DNA of 64,000 nucleotides from Stictocephala bisonia (GCA_035578905.1 JAQJVL010000058.1:2247697-2311696), one strand, 5' to 3'; shown: positions 12,415 to 23,700, counted from the stretch's first letter. The notes: generated from the sequence alone by a model not told the origin. Program-made: numbers and translations.

Positions 12415-12681
12415 TTATGAAGTCCGGTTTGCGGCAACTAATTTCTCTTTAATATACCTTTCATTTGAATCCAAACTCGAGTTAGGCTTACGTTGAGGAT
12501 TTCGTTCCGCTCCTCGAGGGCCATTCTCCTGAAAAGATGAGATGGCGCTAATGGCGTCATAAAGTATGTTCTTTGTGACCATGATCATGTACAAGATTTC
12601 ACGTCTAAAAGTGAATTCGTACAAAAGTTGTGAAAACGTTTGCATATTTTTTCCACCCCGTATTTTATGATTGTTTTTCAT
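12415..12681 (-). CDS. Unassigned 88-codon reading frame
   Basis: I do not recognise this product. The C-terminal half is rich in Asn, Arg, Lys, Glu and Ser ('ENGPRGAERNPQRKPNSS'), and its DNA is clearly less AT-rich than the flanks, which is unusual here. On the minus strand a pyrimidine-rich tract ending 'ttcacttttag' near 12606 could be a splice acceptor, giving a possible exon from about 12605 to the stop codon at 12415. No domain, signal peptide or membrane segment is visible. It may be a decayed exon, part of a transposon or a chance frame. No donor site or partner exon was found. Confidence 0.15.
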   Translation of the reverse strand: MKNNHKIRGGKNMQTFSQLLYEFTFRREILYMIMVTKNILYDAISAISSFQENGPRGAERNPQRKPNSSLDSNERYIKEKLVAANRTS

Positions 12682-12889
12682 TATCTCTGTTTTCCTTTAT
12701 AAAATTTTTGATAAAACGTCACATAAAACAATTAGATATGAACAAATTGAATAGAATTATTTCAAATCTCCTGTTCTAAACCCAATGCCACAGAGTATAC
12801 GATTGAAACAGAACCGAACAGCTGAATATACAATCGGATAAAATTATCTTATATATTAAAACAATCGGGTCCTTAGTCTTATTCTTACA

Positions 12890-13314
12890 TATGAGACGCC
12901 GACACAACGTTGTGCGTTTTTTAAGGCGAATATGACTGATGATATGAATGACGATGAGTGTAGTCTGATTACTAACTGAGTTTAACTGTTCCTCAGAAAG
13001 GACAATTTATTAATAGCCCAACAGTCACGGCAACTAAGGGACCTTCAGCTGTACGTAGAATCCAAACCACGTAGTGTTGGTCTGATTTCCAGCTAACTGC
13101 CAAGTCTGACACTCAGTTCTCTTCCCTACACAACATCTGAACCTTGAATACCATCCGACATGGACACCCCAGACTTCTCTATTAGTGTCCACGCTGATGC
13201 AACCATTGAGCGGACGCCGTGTCGGTATTAAGAGGACCGATCATGGAACCTATCGCCTACAATCTCCCAAAAACTTTGTCCCCAAGTAGCTAGGTTACAT
13301 CACTGCGTCACTAG
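12890..13314 (-). mobile_element. Family A dispersed repeat, full length
   Basis: One of the best preserved copies. The left end 'atgagacgccgacacaacgt' is the 3' terminus, and the right end 'cactgcgtcactagta' is the complement of the A-box-like start. All internal landmarks are present, including 'caaccattgagcggacgcc' and the B-box-like region near 13237-13250. Confidence 0.8.
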
Positions 13315-14084
13315 TACCGACTCAATTTCTGAACTTAATACATGATGAATTATTTTTTATTCTAAAGATAATTTTGTTTTCAAAGTCGTAATGGAGCTAG
13401 ATTTTTGAAATTTCCGTAGGGTTTTGTCCTACACCACGTCAAAGATGCAATGTTATTCTTATGGAGATTAATTTTAATTGACCAGCTGGTGACATAAACA
13501 AATGTTAAATGGTCCAAATAAGTTGTTAGGTTAAACATAGAGAGCGGCACAGTAAAATATCAAGTTAATTATAAAAGAGCGAATACTATATCTTATTATA
13601 TCTTATAGCGAATACTATATCTTAGCGAATATTATATCTTATCATGTCTGTCTGTCTGCGAATACATGATGTTCATTTTATTTAACATCATCAGCCTTTA
13701 AATAAAATGAAACAATTTGAAATAAGCTTAGTAATAACATTGGTTCTTTAAAATTATCATACTATAATTAGAGTGTAAATCAAGTGCAGTGAATGAGCTA
13801 CTGTAAATGAATTTAAATATGATTTTATTTAATTCAATTTAATTACTAATATATACAGTCCAAAAGTTATATGCCAAGACCAATGGCGAGGCGTCACTCG
13901 CTGTGCTCGTGACGGGATTGGTACTCTAAGCGTGCAGGGGTGTCATTAAAAAGGATAATAAATTAAAATACTCTTAAAAACCCAAAAATCGTGCATGAGC
14001 GAAATCATCAACGTTATCCGAATCCACCGTAATAGAACAAAATCAAAATGTTCTTTTAGTCACGTCTCCCCTTACAGATGTGAC
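13315..14084. other. AT-rich DNA with a short imperfect repeat
   Basis: Near 13575-13670 the motif 'gcgaatactatatctta' occurs three to four times with variation, followed by (TCTG)3. No gene seen. Confidence 0.5.
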
Positions 14085-14151
14085 GGCGCTGGATAGGCAA
14101 TCTGGCTACAGGACTCCTCAGCCCGTGTATGTCAATTGCCTACACAGCGCC
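14085..14151. repeat. Stem-loop, 17-base arms
   Basis: 'ggcgctggataggcaat' at 14085-14101 pairs with 14135-14151 at 15 of 17 positions, around a 33-base loop. The sequence is GC-rich against an AT-rich background. Function unknown. Confidence 0.6.
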
Positions 14152-16519
14152 TAGTGAAACTTTAATTATTATTAAACGGTCGAGAAATATATATCAAATA
14201 CCATATGTACATTAATATAGTTACTAAAACAGGCCTAAAAGAACCAAATTTACTCCTCGGAAATAATCATTTAGAACAGTTACGTACGCCACTTGCCTGG
14301 AGACGTTTTGAAATATTTAATTTGATTCAAATTAAAGTAAGAAAATAAACGTCAGGAAAGGCATCACAGTTATTATGAATTGACCATAATTAAATTGTGA
14401 TAAACTTCCGTCACCATAAAACTTAACTGCACTTGAAATTTATGTTAATGAAAATAAAAAGCTTATGAATGACAGTATAAATAAAGTAACAGCAATAATC
14501 TACCAGTTTCATAACAGCATAACCTAAACACAAAACAAAATAAATAACAACCTTAAAATTATTATTAATGTTTACATTTACAGTAATATCAGTATTAAAG
14601 CAAAAACATATGATTCGTAACCTCTGAATTATGTAAGATTATTAAAAACCCATGAAAGTATCACTTCATCTGAATTAGTTTAAAATATAATCGGTCATGT
14701 TAAAAACTGGAAGTTAAAGGTAAAAATCGAGCTTTGACTCTCCAAGCTTAAAAAATTACTGGCATACAATTTTTAAAAAAATCCTTTCAGAGATTGCCTA
14801 AAAACTGGATAAACCAAAATACCTGTATAAATTAAATATTATATCTTATTAACAGTTAAAATGAATCCATAGTTACCACCAAGTCAGTTCAGGTATTTTT
14901 AAGTGTACACAATTTTTTAGAGTTAAAATTATGCAATTGAAAAATAAAGTACTGAAGTGAACGAATTTCCATCCTTGAAGAACTCCATAAACAGATAAGT
15001 ACATGCAATGAGTATTTGTGTATATTACTGATGTTTATCGAAAGTATGTAGATGGAGAAATTTATTAATTATTTATGTAAAATACTGTATGTAGAAAATA
15101 AAATGCATTTATACAAAAGTTCCTTCACTTTAGTTGTGATTTGTAAATTTCTTATGATCCATAACAGGAAGTTTGCCCATTAAATGTATATATTAAGTTT
15201 TCTGATTAATAGTTTTATGCTTCTAACTGTGATTCTAAAAGGTCAAGAAAAAAAATATTGCTTTAAAGTCCTCTCTTCAAATATATATTTTAAAGAATGA
15301 CAGTATATATTTAATCTTAAAATTTTTGACACAAAAGATTCAAATGAATGTCTTTTCGATTGTTTTACAATAAATGGATATGCTCGAGTTGCGACAATCA
15401 CTACTTAGTTCATGTAAATGTATAATAATTCATTTACCGTAAAAAATACTGTTATGTAGAGATTTAATTACGTTTCTAGATGTATGTATTGTATTGTATT
15501 GATATAATGTGTATACTATGTGAAATATGACAGATAATGTTAATAAACCTTTTGGCTCGCCAATCGGTCAGGGAGAATTTTTTGTTAAAAGTGCTCTTTT
15601 AAGTTCAAGAATTTTTATCAGTTCTCTTAGCATTGGTACAACATAATTGTTTTATATCTAATCGAGATGGTACAGTGATTGTTAGTATGTTAAAAGAGTT
15701 ATTTCATTTTAAAAGTACGATTACAGCAAATATATAAAAGAATAATAATTATTTTTAATGATCACTAATGAATTTAAAAAAGTATAATTACAGCTTTTAA
15801 TTACCATGCTTTTTTATAGTTTTAAATATTCGACGACTACTACTACGACACCACCTGGTGGCAATACTGTTAACTATATGACATGTGATTATTTGAAGAC
15901 TATATACAGTACCTGTTTTAGTTATGTTACCGTACTTGTAACTAATTTGACCATTTAACATTAAATATTAATCTAGAGGGATTAAAATTAGACACTTTGC
16001 AATTGATTAAAATTATACACTTGTCGGTAATGTTACACTTTTAACATATACAGTAAAAAAAGATAATAAATTAATGTTATGCTAATGTATATGAAAGAGC
16101 GTATTAAATCAATTTATTTGCTTTAAAATTTTCAAAATTTGTTTATTTAGCCCCTGAACTGTTTTAATTATTAATTAATTAAATTTAATTAATTAATTAA
16201 ATTAATAAATAATTAATAAAAAAGTATTTAAATTATTAATTAAATAATTAATAAATTAAATAAATTTAATTTAATTAATTAAACTGAAGATGACATAATT
16301 ATGTTGAAACAATTGTCATACACATTACAAGAAATTTGAACTGTTGACAGAGGTAATTTATTTTTTTATATAATTTAAAATTTTGCCAGTGCAATTTTAC
16401 CCATATTTCCCTTCATCTTAAAGAATAAATTTTATGAACCTCCACAGCATGAACTGAACATGCTTATGTGACAGATTTATTCAAGTTTTCCGGCCATCAG
16501 CTTTTAAAAGCCAGGTTAA
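14152..16519. other. AT-rich DNA with a TTAATTAA-type tract
   Basis: No gene seen. The interval 16160-16285 is almost wholly A/T and made of overlapping TTAATTAA, ATTAATTA and AAATTTAA palindromes, which would be easily melted and able to fold. Confidence 0.6.
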
Positions 16520-16690
16520 ATTCACTATTTCCGTTCCAGATCTTCATCCCCTGACAGTGGGCACCAGCCGTGCAGGGGCCTTCAGAGGAAGGAGCACGGA
16601 CAGAGCGTCATGTTTTAGTGGGTACAGATCACATACAACCGACTGGAATTGGTGCCTTTTGAGGGTTTACCCCTAACAGAAAAAAAGGTT
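16520..16690 (+). mobile_element. Possible LINE 3' UTR remnant
   Basis: A GC-richer island ('gtgggcaccagccgtgcagg', 'ttttagtgggtacagatcac', 'tttgagggtttacccc') that ends in an A-run near 16680. The 'TTTTAGTGGGTA ... GGGTTTACCCC' layout followed by poly-A resembles 3' ends of insect non-LTR retrotransposons as I remember them. No coding sequence is preserved. The call is inference. Confidence 0.35.
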
Positions 16691-17190
16691 TGTATCCCTC
16701 TTATATCCAACCATTGGTAAACTAAAATTATTAAATACACAGTTGAGAGCAAACTAAAACAATATAATTAAAATAAAATTTTTAAATAACTTAATTAAAA
16801 ACTATTTTTACTATTAAATTGTATTAATATAAGGACTCTTTTCTAAAATATTTTTGGGTATTTAAAACATCTTGAATGTTCCTATGAATAAATAGAATTT
16901 TTAAATTGTGACCTGCAGTATAAACAAAATTTAAATCTTAAAAACTTTGTTTATCGTTCACGTCAGAAAAACGATTGATCCCTCATAGCTGATTATATTT
17001 AGTTGATAGTGGACATTCATTTTAAATAAGTTTTATAATAATTTATTGTTTTATTTATTATTATTTTGTTTTTAGCAGCATATTGTGTCGATTCCACTTC
17101 AACCCACCTCCCCAGTCATGGTCAGTACTCCGAATACAGTACTTAATATATACATTTAGATGTCTTCATCGAAATCACCGTATCCTGAAC
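16691..17190. other. AT-rich spacer
   Basis: Nothing recognised. Confidence 0.5.
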
Positions 17191-17191
17191 C

Positions 17192-17298
17192 ATTGTACGT
17201 GTATGGGTGGGTGGTGGGTCAATACCACTGTACGTGTATGGGTGGGCGGGTGGGTCAATACCACTGTACGTGTATGAGTGGGCGGGTGGGTAGTAGCC
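17192..17298 (+). repeat. G-rich 36-bp minisatellite, three units
   Basis: Three tandem units of 35, 36 and about 35 bp. Each begins 'actgtacgtgtatgggtg' or a close variant and continues with a GGGCGGGTGGGT-type tract and 'tcaatacc'. Unit two contains GGGTGGGCGGGTGGG at 17240-17254, a textbook G-quadruplex motif with one-base loops. It shares a 19-base core and the same period with the array at 57.5-58.8 kb. Confidence 0.85.
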
Positions 17299-17650
17299 AA
17301 TATTTGGCAGGTGCTGACTGGAAGTGTGACCTAAAAGTCATGTTTTCAGATTTGTCGAGAACAGTTCGTATCTCTCCATTCCCAGCTCATTCTGGAAAAC
17401 TTGTCAAAGTTTATGGTGCAAAAATATAGTTCCCATGAAATGTAAGTATTGTGTATTTGACCTAATACAGTGGTATGGCCTTTAAAATAGTTTTAAAAAT
17501 TCTAATCTAATCTAATCTAGTGTCTGAACTTCACTAGACATTGGTCTCTATTCAAACTGGCATTAAATAAAATTAGATATAAAACGAGCACATGTATATA
17601 ATAAGAACTTAATAAGAAAAGATAATAGAGCAAAATAATATGCACAAGCT
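17299..17650. other. Unique-looking spacer
   Basis: No repeat or gene recognised; a short (TCTAA)3 run lies near 17501-17516. Confidence 0.5.
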
Positions 17651-17795
17651 AACGCGTCTTTGAAAACATTGACTTTGATTTACAAACCAGATTGCCTTAC
17701 CTCTTTATAAACCAGGATGTGTTCGAAATGTGTTTGCCTTTAGTTGGTGGCCTTCAGAAGTAGGATTCTGCGATGTTTGTAAAAGAAAAAGAAAT
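17651..17795 (+). repeat. Direct repeat D, copy 1
   Basis: About 145 bp matching 18346-18491 in direct orientation: 'acgcgtctttgaaaa', 'aaaccagattgccttacc' and 'gtggccttcagaagtag' are shared or nearly so. The two copies bracket about 550 bp that holds a LINE-like 3' end. Confidence 0.7.
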
Positions 17796-18059
17796 ATTCC
17801 GAAGAATTGGTACAAACTGTCCCCCATATTAAACACTAAAAAAGTCAAAACTTTGAAAATTACCAGTTTGATTCCAAATAGATATTTTGCCATGACTCAA
17901 AATTAGTCAAGTTACAGACATGTGATTTTTACTAAAATATTTAAATTTTTAATTTACATCTTTCCTGAAAATTTAATCAAAATTGTTAAAGCCAATTTTG
18001 AAAAAAATTCATTTTTGTATGTTTTTTCCACAAAAATAAAAAAATAAAATAAAAAAAAA

Positions 18060-18230
18060 TTAAAAAAATGGTGTGGAGATATAAGCTAAATACACATAAA
18101 TACCAAAGTTCATTAAAATTGATCCGTCCTTTTGGTTTCCATCGAAGTGCACATACACACAGACAGATAGCAAAAATTGTTTTCAAAAAAACACTTTTTT
18201 GGGGTCATGGGACCCTAAAATGGAATTTTA
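18060..18230 (+). mobile_element. LINE-like 3' end fragment
   Basis: The series 'ccaaagttcattaaaattga', 'cgtccttttggtttcc', then 'cacatacacacagacagata' follows the layout seen at the 3' ends of many arthropod RTE/CR1-type LINEs (a 'TTCATxAAAATxGxTCC' phrase followed by CACACAGACAGA). A 104-codon frame across it is not recognised as a protein. Family assignment is from memory and tentative. Confidence 0.4.
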
Positions 18231-18345
18231 GACCATCTTGTAAGAACATTTCTTTTAACGATCACAATACTTTCTCTATGCTAAAACATATGGGAGAAAG
18301 TAAAAAGATATATGTATATACTATAAAAAGATATGTATATACTAG

Positions 18346-18491
18346 CAACGCGTCTTTGAAAAACATTAACTTTGATTTTTAAACCAGATTGCCTTACCAC
18401 TTTATAAAATAGGATGTGTTTGAAATGTATCTACATTTAGATAGTGGCCTTTAGAAGTAGAATTCTGGGATTTTTATAAAAGAAAAAAAGG
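18346..18491 (+). repeat. Direct repeat D, copy 2
   Basis: Second copy of the 17651-17795 repeat, diverged by scattered substitutions and small indels. Confidence 0.7.
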
Positions 18492-18538
18492 ATAGAGAAA
18501 AATTATTTTATTTATTCCAGATAAATTCCCCAATTTAT

Positions 18539-18578
18539 CTCTCTCTCTCATCCTTTCCCCAAAGGATGAGAGAGAGAG
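18539..18578. repeat. Perfect 18-bp hairpin, CT/GA arms
   Basis: The left arm 'ctctctctctcatccttt' (18539-18556) is the exact reverse complement of 18561-18578, separated by CCCC. The purine/pyrimidine bias of the arms would also permit triplex formation. Confidence 0.95.
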
Positions 18579-18777
18579 GGCCGATTAAATTCTTTGTATT
18601 TTGTATTTTTTATTTTATTCCATAGCAATCGATGTTTCCAAAATTTGGTTGTTTTAATGTGCTTTAATTTGACGACCCTTCCATGGATTTTCTCATATAT
18701 TTTCCATTTCTTTTCCCCTTAGTTCTTGTTATGTTACTAGTTTTTTATATAGTTGCTCCTAGTTATGTGTTTCCTTT

Positions 18778-18902
18778 AATCATACCAATACTACGTAGTT
18801 CAGATTCCACGTAAAGTTGTGTCCTTGAGTTACCCTAGCTACTGGGTTATTAATAAATAGATCTTTCTAAGAAACAGTCGATCTTAGTTCATCTACACTT
18901 TC
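18778..18902 (+). mobile_element. Family A fragment
   Basis: A middle-to-3' piece of family A: 'taccaatactacgtagttc', 'attccacgtaaagttgtg', 'actgggttattaataaatag' and 'ctaagaaacagtcgatctta'. Both ends are truncated. Confidence 0.65.
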
Positions 18903-19283
18903 CAACTGGTTTTGGTGTATTAAAAAAATCAATTTTTAAAATTACTTTCATTTAAAAATAAGGACTTGGATAACATTACAATACGATCTCAGGCTGCTCT
19001 AGACTATTCTTTCTCATTAGAAAAAGATCAATTTTAAAATTGTAGAATGTACAGAAATAAAGCTTATTATTATTTTTGTTCCGTTAAAATCGACCTTAAG
19101 GAGAATAAAATCCAATACGGTGGCCGTTATAGTGGAGTCTTTAAGCTGTGGTATATATAATCCGTCAAAGACCTCTACAGTACAACTCCCATTCCCTAAT
19201 GGCCATACACAACCTGCCTGTTCACTTCAAGTGTCTGTGATATCTCAACCACTCCAGTTCCATGACTGCGTTATTTGATATAT

Positions 19284-19901
19284 TTAACCCTTAACTGGTC
19301 ACGTGGGGTCTTTTGAGACTCCAATATTTAATCTTTTTATTTTCGAAATAAATAATATTTTATGTGTACTGTCACTTTAGGTAATCTTGTATTAGAGTAT
19401 AATAAACAGGTTTACATGCAAAACTTCTGAAAAATGCTTTAAATTGTTTTATAAAAATAAATGTATAGTTTATTTTATGAACAGTAAAAATGTTAAACTT
19501 TTGTTTATAAATTAGAGTGTTTGTTGATTCTGGTAGCTACATACATTTATAAAACAAATAAAAGACAAAACGAATCTTAAATAAATAACTAAAAATGTAA
19601 AATATTTGTGGCAACTTTACATCTTACAAAAGTGAATATTTTTGTAAAAATGATTTAAAAAAACATTGAAAAAACACAACACGCTCATTTCCGACAGCCA
19701 TTCTGCTTAATTTTGATACAAGACATATATAGTGGTGTATAATTAAACGATTTTTTTCTATAATTAAATAAAATTAATTTATAATAAATAATCATTTAAT
19801 ATATAATTAAATGTTTAGTAATATGTGTCCATAAACAAATTGACTATAAGTTTTATTTAGCTGGGGTCTCAAAAGACCCCACAAGACCAGTTAAATGTTA
19901 A
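19284..19901. mobile_element. piggyBac-like MITE with TTAA target duplications
   Basis: The element is bounded by TTAA at 19284-19287 and 19898-19901. Terminal inverted repeats of about 35 bp (19288-19322 and 19863-19897) match at 30 of 35 positions by my alignment; both contain 'taactggtc' (or complement) and a GGGGTCT...AGACCCC-like subterminal hairpin. The 540-bp interior is AT-rich and non-coding. TTAA duplication with a CCC start is the piggyBac signature (family knowledge). The right tip reads ATG instead of GGG, so it is somewhat decayed. With no transposase inside, it is non-autonomous. Confidence 0.75.
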
Positions 19902-20054
19902 ATATCACTATAATATTAATACTTAATCCAGTACTACAGAACTTATTTTTCAAAAATTTTTTAAGTTTGCCTGATCCAATTGATGTAGGACGTACCTGAC
20001 GTCTTGCTAATGTTTCTAGTATATTGTCTTCATACTACATGAAATATTCTCTTA

Positions 20055-20470
20055 GATATGAGACACCAGTACAATTTATGCGTATTTTAAGATGAATACC
20101 TAATGATTACATGAGTGTAGTATGAGTGTGGATGACCTGTGTTGTCTGGCTACTAACTGAGTTCAGCTTATGCTCGTAAAGGGCCTCTTTATTAATAACC
20201 TAATTGCCAGAGTAACTAAGGGACATCTTTACTTGGAATCCAAACCACGTAGTATTTGTCTGATTTTCAGGTCATTGACAAGTCTGATAATCAGTTCTGT
20301 CCTCTACACAACATCGGGACATTGATTACTACCGAACATGGACACCCCAGACTTCTCTAGTAGTGTCTACGCCGATAGTAACCGTGTCGACATACAACCT
20401 ATATCCTACAATCTCCACAGTACTTTGCCCCCAAGTAGTTGGATTACAACACTGCGCCACCAGTGCCACC
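20055..20470 (-). mobile_element. Family A dispersed repeat, full length
   Basis: Contains all landmarks in reverse complement, from 'atgagacaccagtacaat' to 'acactgcgccaccagtgcc', with the A-box-like end well preserved. Some internal deletion around the 'cgataggttc' region. Confidence 0.78.
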
Positions 20471-20554
20471 GAATAACATGTTGTTAGAGTAATTTGTTAT
20501 TACACATATGAACTGTTGCTTCCACCAGGAGTAATGAGTGTTGGAGCTTCACGT

Positions 20555-20640
20555 GTCCGGGGAACACCTGCCGACGGTTTACGGTGAAAAATGGAAGGGT
20601 GAAATGATTACGTAACCAAAGTGAACGGATTTGTTCGCAC
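20555..20640 (+). repeat. Dispersed repeat Z, copy 1
   Basis: Shares 'aacacctgc', 'ggtgaaaaatg' and 'aaaagtga'-type blocks with 33798-33880 in the same orientation. Short and diverged; type unknown. Confidence 0.4.
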
Positions 20641-21464
20641 TGACGTATGTGTGTGATATTTCAACATTACCACAGTGTGAGGGATAACTAACAACAGGTG
20701 TACGTGGGAAGTCATGGACATCAATAGAAAGTAATAAATATATGGATGATTTATATTAATTTATGTACTATGTAAAATATTAAATGAAACATGTTTTGAT
20801 TCCTTATAATAACAGGTTATACGAGTAAATGTGTTAATAATATTCATCAAGTATTTATACATCCTCTAAAATTATGTTGTTTATGTAGATTTTAACTAAA
20901 GCTTTATTCTATAAACAAGGGCACAGTTAACATAGCTATCGGCCAAGAATAAGGGTTGGAATTAATTTATATTTCATTATCTTATAACAATTGAGCTATA
21001 GAAGTCCGATATTACCAAAACAGCTGTTGTGATAATGGCCCACATCAGCTGTTTCCTGTCCCTTAAATAAAAAACAAAAAAATCCGTAAAGACAATTGTG
21101 CTTAGTTAATATTAATACTACTGCAGCAGTTAAACTGACTTCACAACATAGTTATAATAAGTTGCAATAATAATAAAATAATACAACTATTTTAAACACT
21201 GTGTTGTTTTATGTATGTGTATGGATGGTCGGGGAGGCGTGTCATAATTTTTCATGTCAAAATTTTGAAAACGTTCCAACATGTGTTTAAAACTTTAATT
21301 TAGTTATTTTAGTTGTTATTTGAGTTATTTTGATAAAATTATTGCATTATATTATATTTATTTTATATTTAATCTATGTTATTTTATTAAGTAAGTATTT
21401 TTACATTTACAGAAATAACATATATTTTTAAAGTGAAGGCAAAAAAACTATATTTTATTCATCA
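20641..21464. other. AT-rich spacer
   Basis: No gene or repeat recognised. Confidence 0.5.
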
Positions 21465-21805
21465 TAACTGATGACAGATAGATAAACCATAGTATGGACT
21501 AGAACTGAGAGTCAGACTTGACAATTATCTGAAAATCATATCACTACTACGTGGTTCGTATTCCTCGCTTATCCGTGTCCCTTAGTTGCCCTGGCTATTG
21601 GTATTTTAATAAATGGTCCTTTTTCAGCTCAGTAAAACTCGGTAACTGGTAGTCAACTCCAGACTTGACAGCTCTTCAAACTCAGCCTACACTCATGTGA
21701 CATTCATATGACACTAATGTGACTCTCAAGTGAAACTCATTTCAAGGCATTTATACTTGCCTTGAAGTACGCACAAGCTGTGTTGGCGTTTCATTTCTAA
21801 ATATA
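21465..21805 (+). mobile_element. Family A repeat, 5' truncated
   Basis: The 3' two-thirds of family A: 'actgagagtcagacttgaca', 'ctacgtggttcg', 'ctggctattggtattttaat', ending 'aagctgtgttggcgtttcat'. The tRNA-like head is missing. Confidence 0.7.
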
Positions 21806-22330
21806 AAACAACACAAGAGTTGAACGATTTTTAAACTAGGCTGGTTCAACAAGATTTAAACCGACCATTTTACACCTTCCCCTGTGTATATTCCTGTGTA
21901 TATTCCCAAACAATATTCACCCCACCCGTCCTGTTCTGGTTTGAACAAAAATAAATCACTACAGTTTCCACTGGAATCCTGGCCTGGAAGTTCAAGTATG
22001 TTTCCTGCTATTGGAAAGCAGCGTTTTCATCTACTAAATGGTTGGAGTTTACGTTTGATTTGTTGTGTTACTCAACCCTTGTAGGTTTACCAGCAAAATT
22101 ACTCAACTCCATGAAAATAACATTGAGATCAACAGGGCTGGATCGACTTTTTGGTGTGCAAGGTTATTTTAAATAATTTTTTTCACTTATTTAGAATTTT
22201 GTGTACTATATGTGTTATATATCGTTAGAAAGAGGAGATTCCAAATAAAAATAAAGTGTTATAAACTAAAAATCACACAAAAAAAATGTCTTCGGTCAGA
22301 CTGCCCTTAAGAAAAAAATCAGGCTGACAA
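21806..22330. other. Unassigned spacer
   Basis: A 66-codon frame at 21884-22084 on the plus strand has no recognisable feature and is most likely chance. Confidence 0.5.
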
Positions 22331-23700
22331 ATCATATTCGTTACAAACGTTACTAAACCATAGTCGTAACTAACGTAACTATATAATAGTCGTTACTAAC
22401 GTTACTAAATCATAGTCGTTACTAATGTAACTAAATAATAATCGGTACTAACGTTACTAAATCATAGTCGTTACTTTCGTAACTAAATAATAGTAGTTAC
22501 TAACGTTACTAAACCATATTCGTAACTTACGTAACTAAATAATAGGCGTTACTAACGTTACTAAACCATAGTCGTTACTAATGTAACTAAATAATAGTCG
22601 TTACTAACGTTACTAAATCATAGTCGTTACTTTCGTAACTAAATAATAGTAGTTACTAACGTTACTAAACCATATTCGTAACTTACGTAACTAAATAATA
22701 GGCGTTACTAACGTTACTAAACCATAGTCGTTACTAATGTAACTAAATAATAGTCGTTACTAACGTTACTAAATCATAGTCGTTACTTTCGTAACTAAAT
22801 AATAGTAGTTACTAACGTTACTAAACCATAGTCGTAACTAACGTAACTATATAATAGTCGTTACTAACGTTACTAAACCATAGTCGTTACTAATGTAACT
22901 AAATAATAATCGGTACTAACGTTACTAAATCATAGTCGTTACTTTCGTAACTAAATAATAGTAGTTACTAACGTTACTACACCATATTCGTAACTTACGT
23001 AACTAAATAATAGGCGTTACTAACGTTACTAAACCATAGTCGTCACTAACGTAACTAAATAATAATCGGTACTAACGTTTCTAAATCATAGTCGTTACTA
23101 TCGTAACTAAATAATAGTAGTTACTAACGTTACTAAACCATAGTCGTAACTAACGTAACTAAATAATAGGCATTACTAACGTTACTAAACCATAGTCGTT
23201 ACTAACGTAACTAAATAATAATCAGTACTAACGTTACTAAATCATAGTCGTTACTTTCGTAACTAAATAATAGTAGTTACTAACGTTACTAAACCATAGT
23301 CGTAACTAACGTAACTAAATAATAATCGGTACTAACGTTACTAAATCATAGTCGTTACTTTCGTAACTAAATAATAGTAGTTACTAACGTTACTAAACCA
23401 TAGTTGTAACTAACGTAACTAAATAATAGGCGTTACTAACGTTACTAAACCATAGTCGTAACTAACGTAACTAAATAATAGGCGTTACTAACGTTACTAA
23501 ACCATAGTCGTAACTAACGTAACTAAATAATAGGCGTTACTAACGTTACTAAACCATAGTCGTAACTAACGTAACTAAATAATAATCGGTAATAACGTTA
23601 CTAAATCATAGTCTTTACTATCGTAACTAAATCATAGTCGTTACTAACTTTACTAAATCATAGTCGTTACTAAAAAGTTACTAAATCATTGTCGTTACTA
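22331..23700. repeat. 26-bp array with 156-bp higher-order units
   Basis: About 52 monomers of 26 bp, consensus like 'ctaaaccatagtcgttacta' plus 'acgtaa'. GTTAC and GTAAC pairs make each monomer partly self-complementary. The diagnostic monomer beginning 'ctaaatcatagtcgttac' recurs at 22457, 22613, 22769, 22925, 23081 and 23237, exactly 156 bp (6 x 26) apart, then at 23341 (104 bp, 4 x 26). The last units are degenerate. Confidence 0.97.

Noticed and set aside
18068..18382. 104-codon frame as a gene
   Set aside because: It runs through a LINE-like 3' tail and into direct repeat D, so it is most likely a chance frame in transposon-derived DNA.
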